Part shown: positions 32,798-43,304 of the stretch, piece by piece
Numbering within the stretch: position 1 is the stretch's first letter
Layout of the letters: each line of letters begins with the position of its first letter
Source of the DNA: Pyropia haitanensis
Lineage: Eukaryota; Rhodophyta; Bangiophyceae; Bangiales; Bangiaceae
Reading direction: 5' to 3'
NCBI GenBank assembly: GCA_008729055.1
Contig: SDUX01000004.1
Location: 3,350,172-3,414,171 of the forward strand
DNA length: 64,000 nt
Made by a program: the position numbers and the translations under genes
Notes under the pieces: generated by a model
Told to the model about the DNA's origin: nothing
The model's input: only the letters and a program-made list of their open reading frames with translations
The model's database searches: none

Positions 32798-33781
32798 CGC
32801 ACTGGCGGGGCGAGCGACGGCGGGGGCGGGGGGCGGGGGGGGGGGGGTGAGGGAGGGTGGAGAAGGGGGGGGGTGGCAGGGGGAGAAGGAAGGCGATGGG
32901 GGGGCGGGACGGGGGAGAGGGGGGTGAGGGGGCGGGAGGGAGCGGGAGGGGGGGACGCGCGGAGCAGGTTGCCAGCCGATGCAAGGGGTGGGGGGAGGCG
33001 GGCAGCGGACGGAGGGAAGCGGGGAAAGGAACAGAAGAGGCGTAGGGGGGCGGGGGTGACGGCGGCGGGAGTCACGCGGCGCGTGAGGAGGTAGACAGGC
33101 AGAGTGAGGTGAACGGGGTAGACCGAGGGGGGGGGGAGGAGGGCAACGGGGGAGGACGAGGGAATGCGGAACAGGAGCGCAAGACGGAACGCGGCTCTGC
33201 AGGGGCCGCGCGAAAGCGGGAGGGGAGCGTGGACGTGGACGGCCGGCGCATTGATGCAAAAAGCAGGATCCACGACAAGCCTATTTTTTTCTTGTTCTGG
33301 GCTTGTCAAGTCTTGTCAAGCGCTTGTCAAGACGACGCCCGGCGAGCTGAAGCGCTGGGGCGGCACAATATTGAATATCTCTCGAATCTCGCACTCAATA
33401 CGCGAATATGTAAGTGCGACGAAGTGCGTCTCGTTAAGTGACATCGCGCACTAATAGGCAGCCTTACAGTACACATATTAAGTGCTACAATTTCCGCCAG
33501 AAATGCCGATCAGTGAGCCGAACGGGTTCCAAGTGGGCCTGACGGAGACGCGCTCGCCCCCCCAGTCGTGTAGCCACGACCGCCGCATCGATCGATCGCT
33601 AGGCCGCCTCTCTCTTACATGCCGGGCGTGGTCCCCTACACGGGCGAGCAAGCCCATGAAAGGTTGGGGGGGGGGGGGGAGGGGGGGCGGGACGAGGGGG
33701 GGGGAGGTGGGGGGGGGGTTGGGAATTGTGAAGCAAGGTGCGGGAATGGACCCAGGTACGCACCGTCACGGCGCTTCTCGT
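32798..33781. other. Intergenic, no supportable gene
   Basis: G-rich to about 33170, then a lower-GC segment with three copies of the palindromic word CTTGTCAAG (33302-33331) and AT-rich DNA up to 33490. No gene was recognised. Confidence 0.4.
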
Positions 33782-34370
33782 CATTAGAGGGAATCGGCCA
33801 CAAGGAAATGACTAGCTTGTGATGATAAAGCTGCCAGTTGTGATCCACGTGGCGGCCACGGGCCCCATCTGTCATCTCACATGTGAGAAAAAGGCCCTCT
33901 TTCGTCACGTCCTCGTGAGAGCGCAACGCCAGTCTGTCCTGCCACGTCGTACCACGTTTCGCCTCCTCGAAGCCACCAAATGCGCAAGTTCCGCGTCGAC
34001 GGGGGCGCGTGAGGCCGACCACGCGCGCGTAGTGCACCTGCTCCATCATGTCTCCTTCCCCGCCGCGACATGTAGGGCCTACCCCCTTCCCTCCTCCTCC
34101 CGCTTCCCCCCCCCCTTCCCCGGCGTGTGCGTCTTCCAGCGGTCGGCCATGCCCCGCCGTTCCGTCCGTCTGCAGCAGCGCCAGATGAGAGCGCGCCAAC
34201 AAAGCTGACGCGCCGCCGCTGGACCGTTGTGAGATCTGGTCTAAATTGTCATTACTCTATCATTTCCTCTGCGGCCGAAGCCGCGTTCGATAAGAAAATG
34301 ACAGTAGCCACCTTCTCATGCAGCAATCACCACATCGTTGTCATTTTCTTGTGGCCGATTCTCTCTAATG
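33782..34370. mobile_element. MITE-like element with 31-bp terminal inverted repeats
   Basis: The 31 bases at 33782-33812 (starting CATTAGAGGGAATCGGCCAC) are repeated as the reverse complement at 34340-34370 with only two differences, both transitions. The 589-base element between the outer ends has no transposase-like frame and is less GC-rich than its surroundings. This is the expected structure of a non-autonomous DNA transposon (MITE). No convincing target-site duplication was seen at the edges, so the true ends may lie slightly outside these arms. Confidence 0.55.
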
Positions 34371-34975
34371 CTAGCGGAGACGAAGGCCAGCCGTCGTACG
34401 GACACGTCGGCCCGAAGACGCGCGGGCCGCTTCCTATTTCTTCGAGACTGCTTTTTGCGCGGCGGGCGGTCAGGCCAGGGTGAGGGGTTGGGGCCGACGA
34501 TACACGCCTCGATTCACATGACACAATTACGTGTAAGTCTGCGTGTCAACGTTGAACATGACTGTTTTGGAATGTCGTGTGTCTACGTTCATCCTTTGCT
34601 GTGTTGTTGAAAATAATTTCTCAACGTGAGCGACGAGTTGATTGAACAAGTCAATGGACTGGTCAGGAGCTCTACCTCAATCTGTGGCTGCGATCCCCCC
34701 GCCCGGCTCGCGATGGGGGGTCGAGACTTGGTCCGAGAAGCACCTGGCTGCCGGTACCGCGGTGGAAGGCACCACGTGCGGTGCGGGAGGTGTCGGCCGA
34801 CCGCGCGCAGGTTGCGTCTGCCGGTGCGGGCGGTACACCGTCGTCTGGGAGGGGCGTGGGCGGTCGCCGTGCGTTTCCCTCCCTCTTCTCCCTCCTCCCC
34901 AAACCTTTCCCTCTTTTTGGTCCGTCTCCCGTGCGCTTGGCGCCCTATCTTCCCGCTGCGCTCCGCGGGCGCACC
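34371..34975. other. Upstream region of the lycopene cyclase gene
   Basis: The composition changes from moderately AT-containing (34500-34640) to GC-rich and then pyrimidine-rich just before the ATG, typical of the promoter/leader of genes in this window. No other gene was recognised. Confidence 0.4.
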
Positions 34976-36868
34976 ATGGCAGCGTTTGTGCCGCCGGCGA
35001 CGGCGGGCCCGCTATCGTTGCGGCGGCCGCTCGGGGCGCTGGGCGGGGCGCCCGCGGGTCGCGGCACTGCGGTCGCGGCGCGGCGGCTGGGGCGGCCGCC
35101 GCCGCCGCCGCCGCCGCGGCGGGTGCCCGCCCCGCGGATGGTGACGACGCCCGCGGCGGCCGGGTCGACCGCCGCGGCGGCGGCGTCGTCGTCGTCGTCG
35201 CCGCCGTCGCCCCCCCCGCCAGCGTCTTCGGCGGCCCCCCCGTTGGCGGCCGCCGTGGCGGCCGCGGCCGCGACGGCGGCCGCGCCCCCCGCTGCCGACG
35301 ACGACACCCGCCTGTACGACGTGGTGGTCATTGGCGGCGGCCCCGCGGGCCTGTCCCTGTCGGCGGGCCTGGGCGAGCGCGGCCTCCGGACGCTGGTGCT
35401 GGACGCGGCGCTGGATCAGCCGTGGCCCAACAATTACGGGGTGTGGCTGGACGAGCTGGAGGCCCTCGGCCTGGGCGACTGCACCAGCGCGGTCTGGCCC
35501 GACGCGGTCGCGTACGTGCGCGCCGACGGCGCGCCGTCGGCGCTCAACCGGGTGTACGTGCGGCTGGACCGGCACGCGCTCAAGCGGCGGCTGCTCGCCC
35601 GCTGCCGCGCGTCGGGGGCGGTGACGGTGCGGCACGCGGCGGCGGCGGACGTGGACGTGTCGCCCGCGGCCCACTCGGTGGTGAGCTACCAGGACGTGGC
35701 ACCCGCGCCGGTGGCGGATGGCGACGGCGGCGACGGTGTGGCGGGGGGGGGGGCGGGTGGCCGCCCGTCCCGCCCGCGGCTGGTCGGTCCCCTCCGGTCC
35801 GCCCGTGGGGCGGTGGTCGCGGACGCGACAGGCCACGCGCTGCGGTTTGTCGAGATGGAGGGCGCCGCGGCCGACGGGGATGGGCGCTCCTCTCTGGACA
35901 AGCGAGGCTTCCAGGCCGCGTATGGCATCGAGGCCGAGGTCGAGTCCCACCCGTACGCGCCGGGCCAAATGGTGCTGATGGACTACCGGGACGACCACAT
36001 GCAGGGGAGCGCAGCGGAGCGCGCCGAGTCCACCGCCGTCCCTACCTTCCTCTACGCCATGCCCATCGCCCCCAACCGGGTCTTCTTTGAGGAGACCTCC
36101 CTCATTGCCGCCCCGGCGGTGCCGTTTGATGACCTCAAGCGCCGCCTCCACGCGCGCCTCGCGCACGACGGCATCACCGTCACGCGGGTGCTGGACGAGG
36201 AGTACTGCCTCATCCCCATGGGCGGGCCCCTGCCGGCGCGGCGGCAGCGGGTGGTGGCGTTTGGCGGCGCCGCCGCGCTCGTCCACCCCGCGACGGGCTA
36301 CATGGTCGCCCGCGCGCTCGAGTTGGCCGACGAGGCGGCGGCGCTGATTGCGGGGCAGCTGGCGGCGGCCAAGGCCACCGCCGTAGAGGCGGCCGCGGCC
36401 GCTGACGCTGCGGCGGGGGGCGGTGCGCCCACGTCGTCGTCGTCCCGTTTGGCAGGCCAGCCGGGTGGTGCGCCCGAGCTGGACGTGGACGCGGACGCGG
36501 TCGCAGCGGGCGTGTGGGACGCGCTGTGGAGCATTGGCCGGCGGCGACAGCGCGACTTTTTCAACTTTGGCGGCGAGTACCTGCGGCGGCTGGACCTGCA
36601 CACCATCCGCGACTTCTTCTCCGCCTTTTTCCGGCTGCCCCGCCAGCAGTGGGCAGAGTTCCTCTCGTTCCGGCTGCTGCGGCCGGGCGAGCGGCTGGCG
36701 TTTGGGTTGGGCGTCTTTATGCGGACGACCAACCGGGTGCGCGCGTCGATCACGCCGTTTGGGGCGTTCCACGGGCGGGGCAAGCTGCTGATGAGCCTGC
36801 TGCCGCTGTACCCGGTGGAGGTACCGCCACCGGTGAAGCTGCCGCCGATGCCAGCCGAGACGGAGTGA
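34976..36868 (+). CDS. LCY: Plant-type lycopene cyclase (LCYB/LCYE family)
   Basis: This single exon encodes 630 residues with an uninterrupted frame. It is a plastid FAD/NAD(P)H-dependent enzyme that closes the end rings of lycopene to give carotenes, at the branch to zeaxanthin and lutein. Residues 1-110 are a plastid transit peptide and low-complexity linker starting MAAFVPPATA. The dinucleotide-binding motif is YDVVVIGGGPAGLSLSAGLG (about 114-133). Then come NNYGVWLDELEALGL, PYAPGQMVLMDYRD, PTFLYAMPIAPNRVFFEETS (catalytic FxEET region), YCLIPMGGPLP, FGGAAALVHPATGYMVARAL, and the C-terminal FFNFGGEYLRRLDLHTIRDF and FFRLPRQQWAEFLSFRLL. Some residues look epsilon-like (MDYRD, VPFDDLKRRL), others beta-like (EETSL, IPMGGPLP). 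The ring specificity is therefore left open. Ala/Gly inserts lengthen the family's usual 500 or so residues. Confidence 0.93.
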   Translation: MAAFVPPATAGPLSLRRPLGALGGAPAGRGTAVAARRLGRPPPPPPPRRVPAPRMVTTPAAAGSTAAAAASSSSSPPSPPPPASSAAPPLAAAVAAAAATAAAPPAADDDTRLYDVVVIGGGPAGLSLSAGLGERGLRTLVLDAALDQPWPNNYGVWLDELEALGLGDCTSAVWPDAVAYVRADGAPSALNRVYVRLDRHALKRRLLARCRASGAVTVRHAAAADVDVSPAAHSVVSYQDVAPAPVADGDGGDGVAGGGAGGRPSRPRLVGPLRSARGAVVADATGHALRFVEMEGAAADGDGRSSLDKRGFQAAYGIEAEVESHPYAPGQMVLMDYRDDHMQGSAAERAESTAVPTFLYAMPIAPNRVFFEETSLIAAPAVPFDDLKRRLHARLAHDGITVTRVLDEEYCLIPMGGPLPARRQRVVAFGGAAALVHPATGYMVARALELADEAAALIAGQLAAAKATAVEAAAAADAAAGGGAPTSSSSRLAGQPGGAPELDVDADAVAAGVWDALWSIGRRRQRDFFNFGGEYLRRLDLHTIRDFFSAFFRLPRQQWAEFLSFRLLRPGERLAFGLGVFMRTTNRVRASITPFGAFHGRGKLLMSLLPLYPVEVPPPVKLPPMPAETE

Positions 36869-37221
36869 CGTGCGGCGCGTGCTGCGAGGGACGCGCGGGG
36901 GGTGGGGAGATGGGGAAAAAGACGCCGCGATGGATGAGGGCCAGTGCCTGTCGCCGAGTGTGGTGCTCTGCTTCTCTTCACCTGCTCCGTCGCGGCGCTC
37001 TAGGTCAGTAAAAGTGGCACTGGTATTTACCTGCAGCACTGTCCAGCGCAGGCCGACCTCACCCCAAGAGCGGCAGAAACACTCAGCCCTAGATCCCGCC
37101 AGACAACAGGGTGTGGATGCCACCACACAACCAAACAAGAAGAAAATGCACGGCCACAGCATGGAAGAAGAAGAAGAAACAATCCATCAGCTCCCAACCA
37201 GGTGCGCTGCATCATTGGCAC
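36869..37221. other. Convergent intergenic region
   Basis: These are the shared 3' flanks of the lycopene cyclase and phosphofructokinase genes. The middle contains A-rich DNA (37130-37185) that may carry polyadenylation signals of either strand. No gene was seen. Confidence 0.5.
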
Positions 37222-39457
37222 CTAGACCTTGGCGGCCTTCTCCTCAGACGCCAACGTGATCGTAACCTCGTTGGCGTCAGCGCTGTACTGGATGGGTCCT
37301 GGGCAGCGGTAGTCTTCGGTCAGGCGCCACGAGTCGCGCTGCTCGGCAAAGATCTTAAAGGCCATCTCCTCGAGCACCACCAGCGCCTTCTTGATGACGG
37401 GCACGTTCTTGCCCTTGCGCCGCTCAATGTTCATCATCATGGTCAACGGGAAGCCGCCACACTTCCACTCCTCCGGCGGGGACGTCAGGTTGGACGCGGT
37501 AGCAATGTAGCCGGTCTTGCCCGCCTCAATCAGCGCGGCGGCAACGTTGCCCAGGCTGTAGCACAAGTTGCAGTCAAAGTTGCTCGGCAGGGAGGCGCGG
37601 CCTTCATAACCAAAGAAGTGGGCCACGGGCGAAAAGGGGGGCACCTTCTCGCCAGCACACTTCCGCTTGGCCAGCTCGTTGGAGACCATCTCGATAAAGA
37701 GGCGCTCCGACTCAATCTTGGACACCTGCACGTTGCCGTGCGGGTCGCGGTCCATCATAAGCTGCTCGGCAAAGGTGCGGGGGAGGAGGAGGAACAGGTT
37801 GCGGCTCTCGGCGTCAAGCTTCACCACCACCTCATCAAAGCTGGCCGAGCCAGTCGCCAAAATGTCGTTGAGCTGCTGGATGAGCGCGCACACGTCGGGC
37901 ATGAACTCAATGACGCCCTCGGGCTGGGGGGGGGGGAGAGAAAACACGAGGTAACAGAAGAAACGAAAGCACACGGCAACAGAGGACGTCAAGCAGCCAG
38001 TACAAAAGTAAGAAAGCGTTAGCGCCCGGACGATTTCATTCAAGTTTCCCCAAACCAGCCAGCCGAGACAATCACCCCACAGTCATGGACATCTCGCCCA
38101 CCAAACGTACCAGGATGATGAGGCCATAGTTCTTGCCCAGCGCCGCCCGCTCGAAAATCAGCTCCACCATGGAGGTGACGCACTGCGCGAGCGTCTGCTT
38201 CTTGGCCTCAACCTCCTCCCCAATGAGCGTCAGGTTGGGGTGCGTCTGGAGGGCCACCTCCAGCGTGATGTGCGAAGCGGAGCGGCCCATCAGCCGCACA
38301 AAGTGGTACGTCTTCTTGGCCGAGATGGCGTCCAGTCCGAGGTTACCGGTCAGCTCCGAGTAAACCTTGGTCGCCGTGTCAAAGCCAAACGACATCTCCA
38401 CGTGCTCGTTCCTCTGTGGGAACCTCACCGGGGCACACACGCACAAAACGCATCGCACACAAGAGTCCATAGCGACACCAGCAGTTGCTCAGCGTTAGAC
38501 GAGTTCCGCACCAACCGACGCGACGACCACCACCACGCCATACAGCACAAGCAACGGCAGAGCCATGGGGTGTCAACGCCACACACAAGGCAACGAGGGC
38601 ACCTTCCCCCGTCGCCCCCCGCCCCTCCGTCCTGAAACAGGACCGCAAACCTCTCGCGACACGTACCAGGTCACCATCAATGGTCTTGGGGCACCCAATC
38701 ACCCGCGTCTTGAGCCCGTTGGCCGCAAAGTTCTCTGCCAGGAGCATGGCGTTGGTGTTGGAGTCGTCCCCCCCAATGACCACCAGCCCGTCCAGCGCCA
38801 GCTTCTCCACCGTCGCCCGCGCCGCGGTAAACTGCTCGGGCGTGCTAATCTTGGTGCGCCCCGAGCCGACCATGTGGAAGCCGCCCTGGTTGCGGAACGC
38901 GTTGACCAGCTCCGCCGTCACCTCTGTGTACGTGCCGGTGCAGATGCCCGACGGCCCGTCGATAAACCCAAACATCTTGCTGTCCATGTTGCGCTCCATC
39001 AGGTGGTCCCACAGCCCTGAAATCACATTGTGCCCGCCCGACGCGGGGCCCCCCGACAGCACAAAGCCCACCCGCAGGACGTTGCCCATCGTGACGGGGG
39101 TGCCCCGGTTGGGCACCAGCGCCACCGTCGGCTGCCCAAAGAGGACGGGGAAAAGCGAGCGGATAACGTCCACATCCGATTCGGCAGACGTGGGCGCCCC
39201 CTCTACCACCTGAAAGCAGCCGCGCAGCAGCGGCGGCATCCGTGGCCGGTACGACAGCCGCGCCGAGTGGAGGGGCGACTGGTGCACCACCGACGCGAGG
39301 ATGCGGGTGGCGTGATCGGCGGCCGTCGTGGGGGGGGCGCCACCGCCGCGCCGCCATTGCCCGTCACCTTGGCAGAGGCGGCGTGGAGGACGTTGGTGGC
39401 GGCCGTCTTGGCGCGGGCCATCGCGTCGGCCGCCGACGTGGTCACCGCTGCCGACAT
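37222..39457 (-). CDS. PFP: Pyrophosphate-dependent phosphofructokinase (PFP), three exons
   Basis: It reversibly phosphorylates fructose 6-phosphate to fructose 1,6-bisphosphate with pyrophosphate, in the cytosol. Exon 1 (39457-38667) starts MSAAVTTSAADAMARAKTAA and carries GFVLSGGPASGGHNVISGLW (phosphate binding), VVIGGDDSNTNAMLLAE and PKTIDGDL (catalytic Asp). GGDD in place of GGDG and the intact TIDGD mark a catalytic PPi-type enzyme of the long (Pfp-beta/spirochaete-like) class. Exon 2 (38413-38111) has MSFGFDTATK and LMGRSASHITLEVAL. Exon 3 (37923-37222) has PEGVIEFMPDV and FGYEGRASLPSNFDCNLCYS. Introns of 253 and 187 bases both use GTACGT donors, with acceptors CCCACAG and CCCAG, all in phase 0. 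Exon 1 is one base short: the frame breaks at the G8 run 39330-39337, before the conserved core. With that base it is about 598 residues. Confidence 0.93.
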
Positions 39458-40493
39458 GGTCGTTCGCACAGGTGGGGAAGGAAAAACGGGGTCCTGGAAG
39501 ATGGGGGGCGGAGGGGAGCGGGGCCGGGAGGGCAGACGTGCGCCGCGCGACAGACCAGACGTGCGATGCAATGGGTGCAGGCGACGAGGAGAGGGAGCGG
39601 CCGAGAGGGGATGGCTGTGCAAGGCGGGTCGACGGGAAAAGGATGTATACAGGAGCTGCCCAGGCGTGTCGCTACGCACCCGCAGAGTGTGCCCTCGTTT
39701 GAGAGCAACAAACGCCGCCGGCGTGAGGGACAAAAAGCTGGGGGAGGTCTCCCAGGCAATGCCGCCCTGTCTGCTGGCCCCCCCTGCCCCGCCCCTCCCG
39801 CACCGCCGGGTCGCATCCACCGACCCCCACGCGGCCTTGAATGAGCTGCGCAGTCCGCCCCCGCGCTGTGGCCGGGGCGGTGTGTTCTGAGGTCAGCTGC
39901 CGCCCGCAACAAATGGCCCGACCCACGGCAGACGTAAGCGCCATGACGGGCGCGGGAGGGGCGCGGCCACACCAATAAAGTCGCGCCTCCCGTGGGGGGC
40001 CCACGCGGCGCGGCAGTCAAGGGCACTCGGCCAGCCAGGAGCAAAAAGGGGGGGGCAGAGGGGGGGGTTTCCTGTCGCCGCCGCCGTCGCGGCGGCGCAG
40101 CGTCGCGGGGGCGGTGGCCCCCCATGAAGCGGCGCCCGCTGCCTCGACGGCGGCGGCGCCGGGCGGGGCCACCGGCGGCGGCGGCGGGCATTGGCTCGCG
40201 CCGCCGCCGCCGGCCGCGCGGGGCCCACCGCACGAGGCGCGGATTCGACTGGGCTGTGTCCCGCAACGGCAGCCGCCTGCAGTGGGCGCTTTTGATTGGG
40301 TGAGGCGGCGCAATGAGAAGATATGGAAGAGTAAATCGCGGCCGTCGGCTGAATCGCGTCTGTCGGTGGGCCTTTTCTGTCAGCACACATAACAAATGAA
40401 ATAAATCATGTAAATGTCTGAATGTATTTTGATCGTGACACAATCAAGTTGGACTGATCCGAGCGTATGTGCGCTAGTATGAATTTGGTAACT
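39458..40493. other. Upstream region of the PFP gene, no supportable gene
   Basis: Mixed GC-rich DNA becomes AT-richer from 40310 to 40500. It leads into the palindrome cluster. No coding signal was recognised on either strand. Confidence 0.4.
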
Positions 40494-40655
40494 GGATAAC
40501 ACCCCCCCTGTTATCAAACCCCCCTCACGACCTCTGGGAGGGGGTCCGATAACATGTTATCCAACCCCCCCCCAGAGGTCCTGTGGGGGGTTTGGTAACA
40601 GGATATCACCCCCCGCTGTTATCAAACCCCTCTGGGAGGCGTTTGATCACATGTG
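40494..40655. repeat. Cluster of nested palindromes, tandemly duplicated
   Basis: A 32-base arm at 40507-40538 (starting CCTGTTATCAAACCCCCC) recurs inverted at 40571-40602 with 29 of 32 matches. The middle contains the perfect 14-base palindrome GATAACATGTTATC, so the whole 96 bases fold on one axis. The opening GGATAACACC...TGTTATCAAACCCC at 40494 is repeated at about 40601 as GGATATCACC...TGTTATCAAACCCC. It is followed by a second hairpin, ATCAAAC...GTTTGAT, and TCACATGTGA. No protein-coding frame is associated. Confidence 0.85.
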
Positions 40656-41289
40656 ATACGGCCCGCCCCCCCCCCCCCCCCCCCCACCAACCCCCCCCCC
40701 CCCCCCACCCCCCGTCCCGTGTGTCGGAACTCCCTTGGCGGGGGGCGCGCCGACCGCGGCCGCCCCGGCAGCGCCCGCCGCCGCGGCGCCCGCCGCCGCC
40801 GGCGCGCCGCCGAGGGGGGAGGAGGGGGGAATCGGCCCCGCCCACGGGGCGGACAGCCCGCGGTGGTAGCCGCCGCCGTCCGCGGCGGCGGCGGCGGCGG
40901 CGGCGGCAGCGGCGGGGGCGGCGGGGGCGCCCCCCCCCCCCCCCCCCCCCCCCATACCCCCCCGCGTCGCCGCCCGCGCGGCGGCCGTCGTCGACCGCAG
41001 CAGCCGCCGCCACAGCCGCAGGCCACCCGCGCGCGTCGGCCGCGGGCAGGCGCGTTGCGACGGCGGCGGCGACGGCGGCGGCGACGGCGGGCGAGACGGG
41101 CAGGCGGACGGGGGGCGGCGCCGCCGCGGCCGCCGCGGCAGACGCGGACGCAGGGCCCACGGGGGGGGGGAGAGGAGCGTACCCGAGCATCAGCAGCGGC
41201 GGGCGGGGAGGGGGGGGGAGCGCACCGCCGCCGCCGCCGCCGCCGCCGCTGAAGCCGCCGCCGCCGCCGCCACCGCCGCCGCCCCCCCC
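40656..41289. other. GC-rich low-complexity DNA, no supportable gene
   Basis: It contains C-runs of 20 or more bases at about 40664-40685 and 40931-40953, then GGC/GCC triplet repeats. Open frames on both strands are compositional. Confidence 0.5.
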
Positions 41290-42017
41290 CTTCCCCCCTG
41301 CGGCGGCACGTCAAACGCCACGGCCGTCGCCACGGCGGCGGCGCGCCCCTCGTCGGCGGAGGCGTACAGCGCCTCCCGCTCCATTCGGTCGCACAGCGCG
41401 AGGCGGCGGTGGACCTCGCGGGTTTTTGAGGCGGAGCCGCGCGAGCAGCAGGGCAACATGGAAGCGGCGGCCCGCGGGCGTCCGCACCTCGAGCACCGCC
41501 GCGAGCGCGTCGCCGGCGGCGCCCAGGTCGCCCCGGTCGTACGTCAGCCGCTGGCGCGCAAACGCCACCAAAGCGGCTCGCAGTCGCCGACGGGCGGCTG
41601 GCCGGCGGCGGCCTCCAGCACCGCTCGCGTCGCTGCCTGGTTCTTGCCGTGCGCCGTCGCGGCGATGGCGTCGAGGACGTCCCCGCCGCCGCCGTCGGCG
41701 GCCGCGGCGGCGGCGGTGCCGCCCGAGCGGCGCGGCGAGTCGCGGCTGTCGGCCTGGCTCGACGCCCAACTGGGGGAGGGGGTGGGCGCCGCCGCCGCTG
41801 CGGCCGCCACGGCCGCGGTAAGTGGCGGTGGTGTTGGCACCAGCTGCGGTGTGTTGGAAGCGACGGCGGTGTTTGAAACGGCGGTGGTGGCTGCAACGGC
41901 CGCGGTGGCAGCGTTTTCGCCCCCCCTTCCCCTGTTCCTGTCTACCTCAGTGGGCGGGCACGAGCGGCGCAGGACGTGCACGCCCCCACATCCCCTCCCC
42001 CTCACTGAAAACGTCAA
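41290..42017 (-). pseudogene. Possible broken or mis-framed coding region, unrecognised
   Basis: Three successive minus-strand frames each hold a stretch that reads like ordinary protein. These are VLDAIAATAHGKNQAATRAV (about 41680-41620), ALVAFARQRLTYDRGDLGAA with FHVALLLARLRL (about 41590-41410), and KTREVHRRLALCDRMEREAL followed by YASADEGR (about 41430-41350). The second switch coincides with an A5 run; the first does not lie in a homopolymer. The region may be a decayed gene, a gene with several assembly errors, or a chance effect. I recognise no family. Confidence 0.25.
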
Positions 42018-42069
42018 TCGAGCCCCAGCGGGCAGGACAAGTTGCCCCCGCCGCCGGCCATCCCCACTC

Positions 42070-43304
42070 TCACAACACGCCCGGCACGAGCGCCCACCGC
42101 ACCGCCCATCCCCGCTGCCGGTACCACCGCACCGTCTGGCGGCCCGTCACCCCCAAGTTGACACCCACAAAGCCCACACATCCGGCGCGGGCGGCGGCGA
42201 CCCAGACGTCGCCGCCCCCACTCCCGCCCCCCGCGACCCCCCCCCCGGCGGGGTACCGCCCCCCCACGGGCCCGACGCGGCGGCCGCCGCCGCCGCGAGT
42301 GCGGCGTAGAGGACCACCTCTGCGGCGTAGTGGGGGCACGCCACCACCTCAAAGGCGCCCCCACGGGGGCGAGCGTAGCGGTAGACGCCGCCACCGCCGC
42401 CGTTGTCACCGCCGCCTGCACCACCCCCACCATCACCTCTGCTACCGCGGCGGAGCCGCGCCAGCACCCGGTGTGCCCAGTGTTGCACGACCGACGCCGC
42501 GACAAAAGCCGCCACAGCAACAGCTGCGGCGACGGGCGACGCCAGCAGCCCGCCCCCACCCCCCAGTGCGCCGCCCCCACGCCCCCCACCACCACCCACC
42601 CACCACGTCAGCGGGGTGGCCACGTAAAAGGAAAGCCCCGCGGCGAACAGGTGCGGCGGCACCCGCCGGGGCGTCTGCACGGACAGGGCGGTGACCTCGG
42701 CCAGCCGCCGCGCCGCCTGCACCACAAACAGCACCAGCGCCAGCGGCAGGGAGGGGGCGGCGGCCGCTGTGGCCGCTGCCGCCGCCGCCGTCACCACGGC
42801 CGCCCCCCCTACGCCTGCGGCGCCACCCGCGGTGGCGCCACCCCTCCCACCCCCCACGACCGAGCGCACCGCCGCCCGCACCGCCGCCGTGACAGCCACA
42901 TCAGCGGGCGTGCCCAGCGGGGGCGGCGGCGCGACCAGCAGCGCCGCCGCCACCACCAGGCCGGTGCCGTAAAAGGCCTTCCACGCGGGGCGCGCGGCCA
43001 CGCCGGCAGCCGCGCACCACCGTCGCCACAGCGACCACCGTGGCGCGGACACCACGGAGTCGACGCCGCCGACGCCGCCACTGCTTCTTCCGCCGTTCCT
43101 GATGCCGCTGCTGCTGCTGCCGCTGACGCTGCCGCTGCCGCTGCCGCTGCCGCTGCCGTCCATGGGCGGCGGCGACGGCGGTGAGAACTTACCATGCGCC
43201 AGCAGCCCCGCCGTTGCCGGGTGTGCCGAAAGGCCAGCAAACGCGGCGATGGCAGCGACCCAGTAGAAGGTGAGGAGGACGGAGAGGGGAGGGAGGGGGT
43301 GCAT
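42070..43304 (-). CDS. Polyprenol reductase / steroid 5-alpha-reductase-like protein (SRD5A3/DFG10 type)
   Basis: A membrane protein of about 411 residues. It opens with a hydrophobic segment (LLTFYWVAAIAAFAGLSAHP) and continues through several helices. The C-terminal half has the family signatures: FVVQAARRLAEVTALSV, SFYVATPLTWW, QHWAHRVLARLR, YRYARPRGGAFEVVACPHYA with AEVVLYAAL, and the final GVNLGVTGRQTVRWYRQRGW. The RPRGGxFxxVxCPHYxxE motif and final N-x5-Q/R-x3-WYR are those of the 3-oxo-5-alpha-steroid 4-dehydrogenase C-terminal domain. SRD5A3/DFG10 reduces polyprenol to dolichol in the ER for N-glycosylation, which I infer here. The frame shifts just before the last block, at or near the C10 run 42237-42246 (one base short). 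A Gly/Ser insert follows residue 40. The GTAAGT at about 43193 on the coding strand could be an intron donor, but no partner acceptor is obvious. Confidence 0.75.

Noticed and set aside
43180..43200. Intron donor GTAAGT inside the polyprenol reductase-like gene
   Set aside because: The frame reads through with a plausible Gly/Ser insert and I found no matching acceptor. It is left unspliced, with low certainty.
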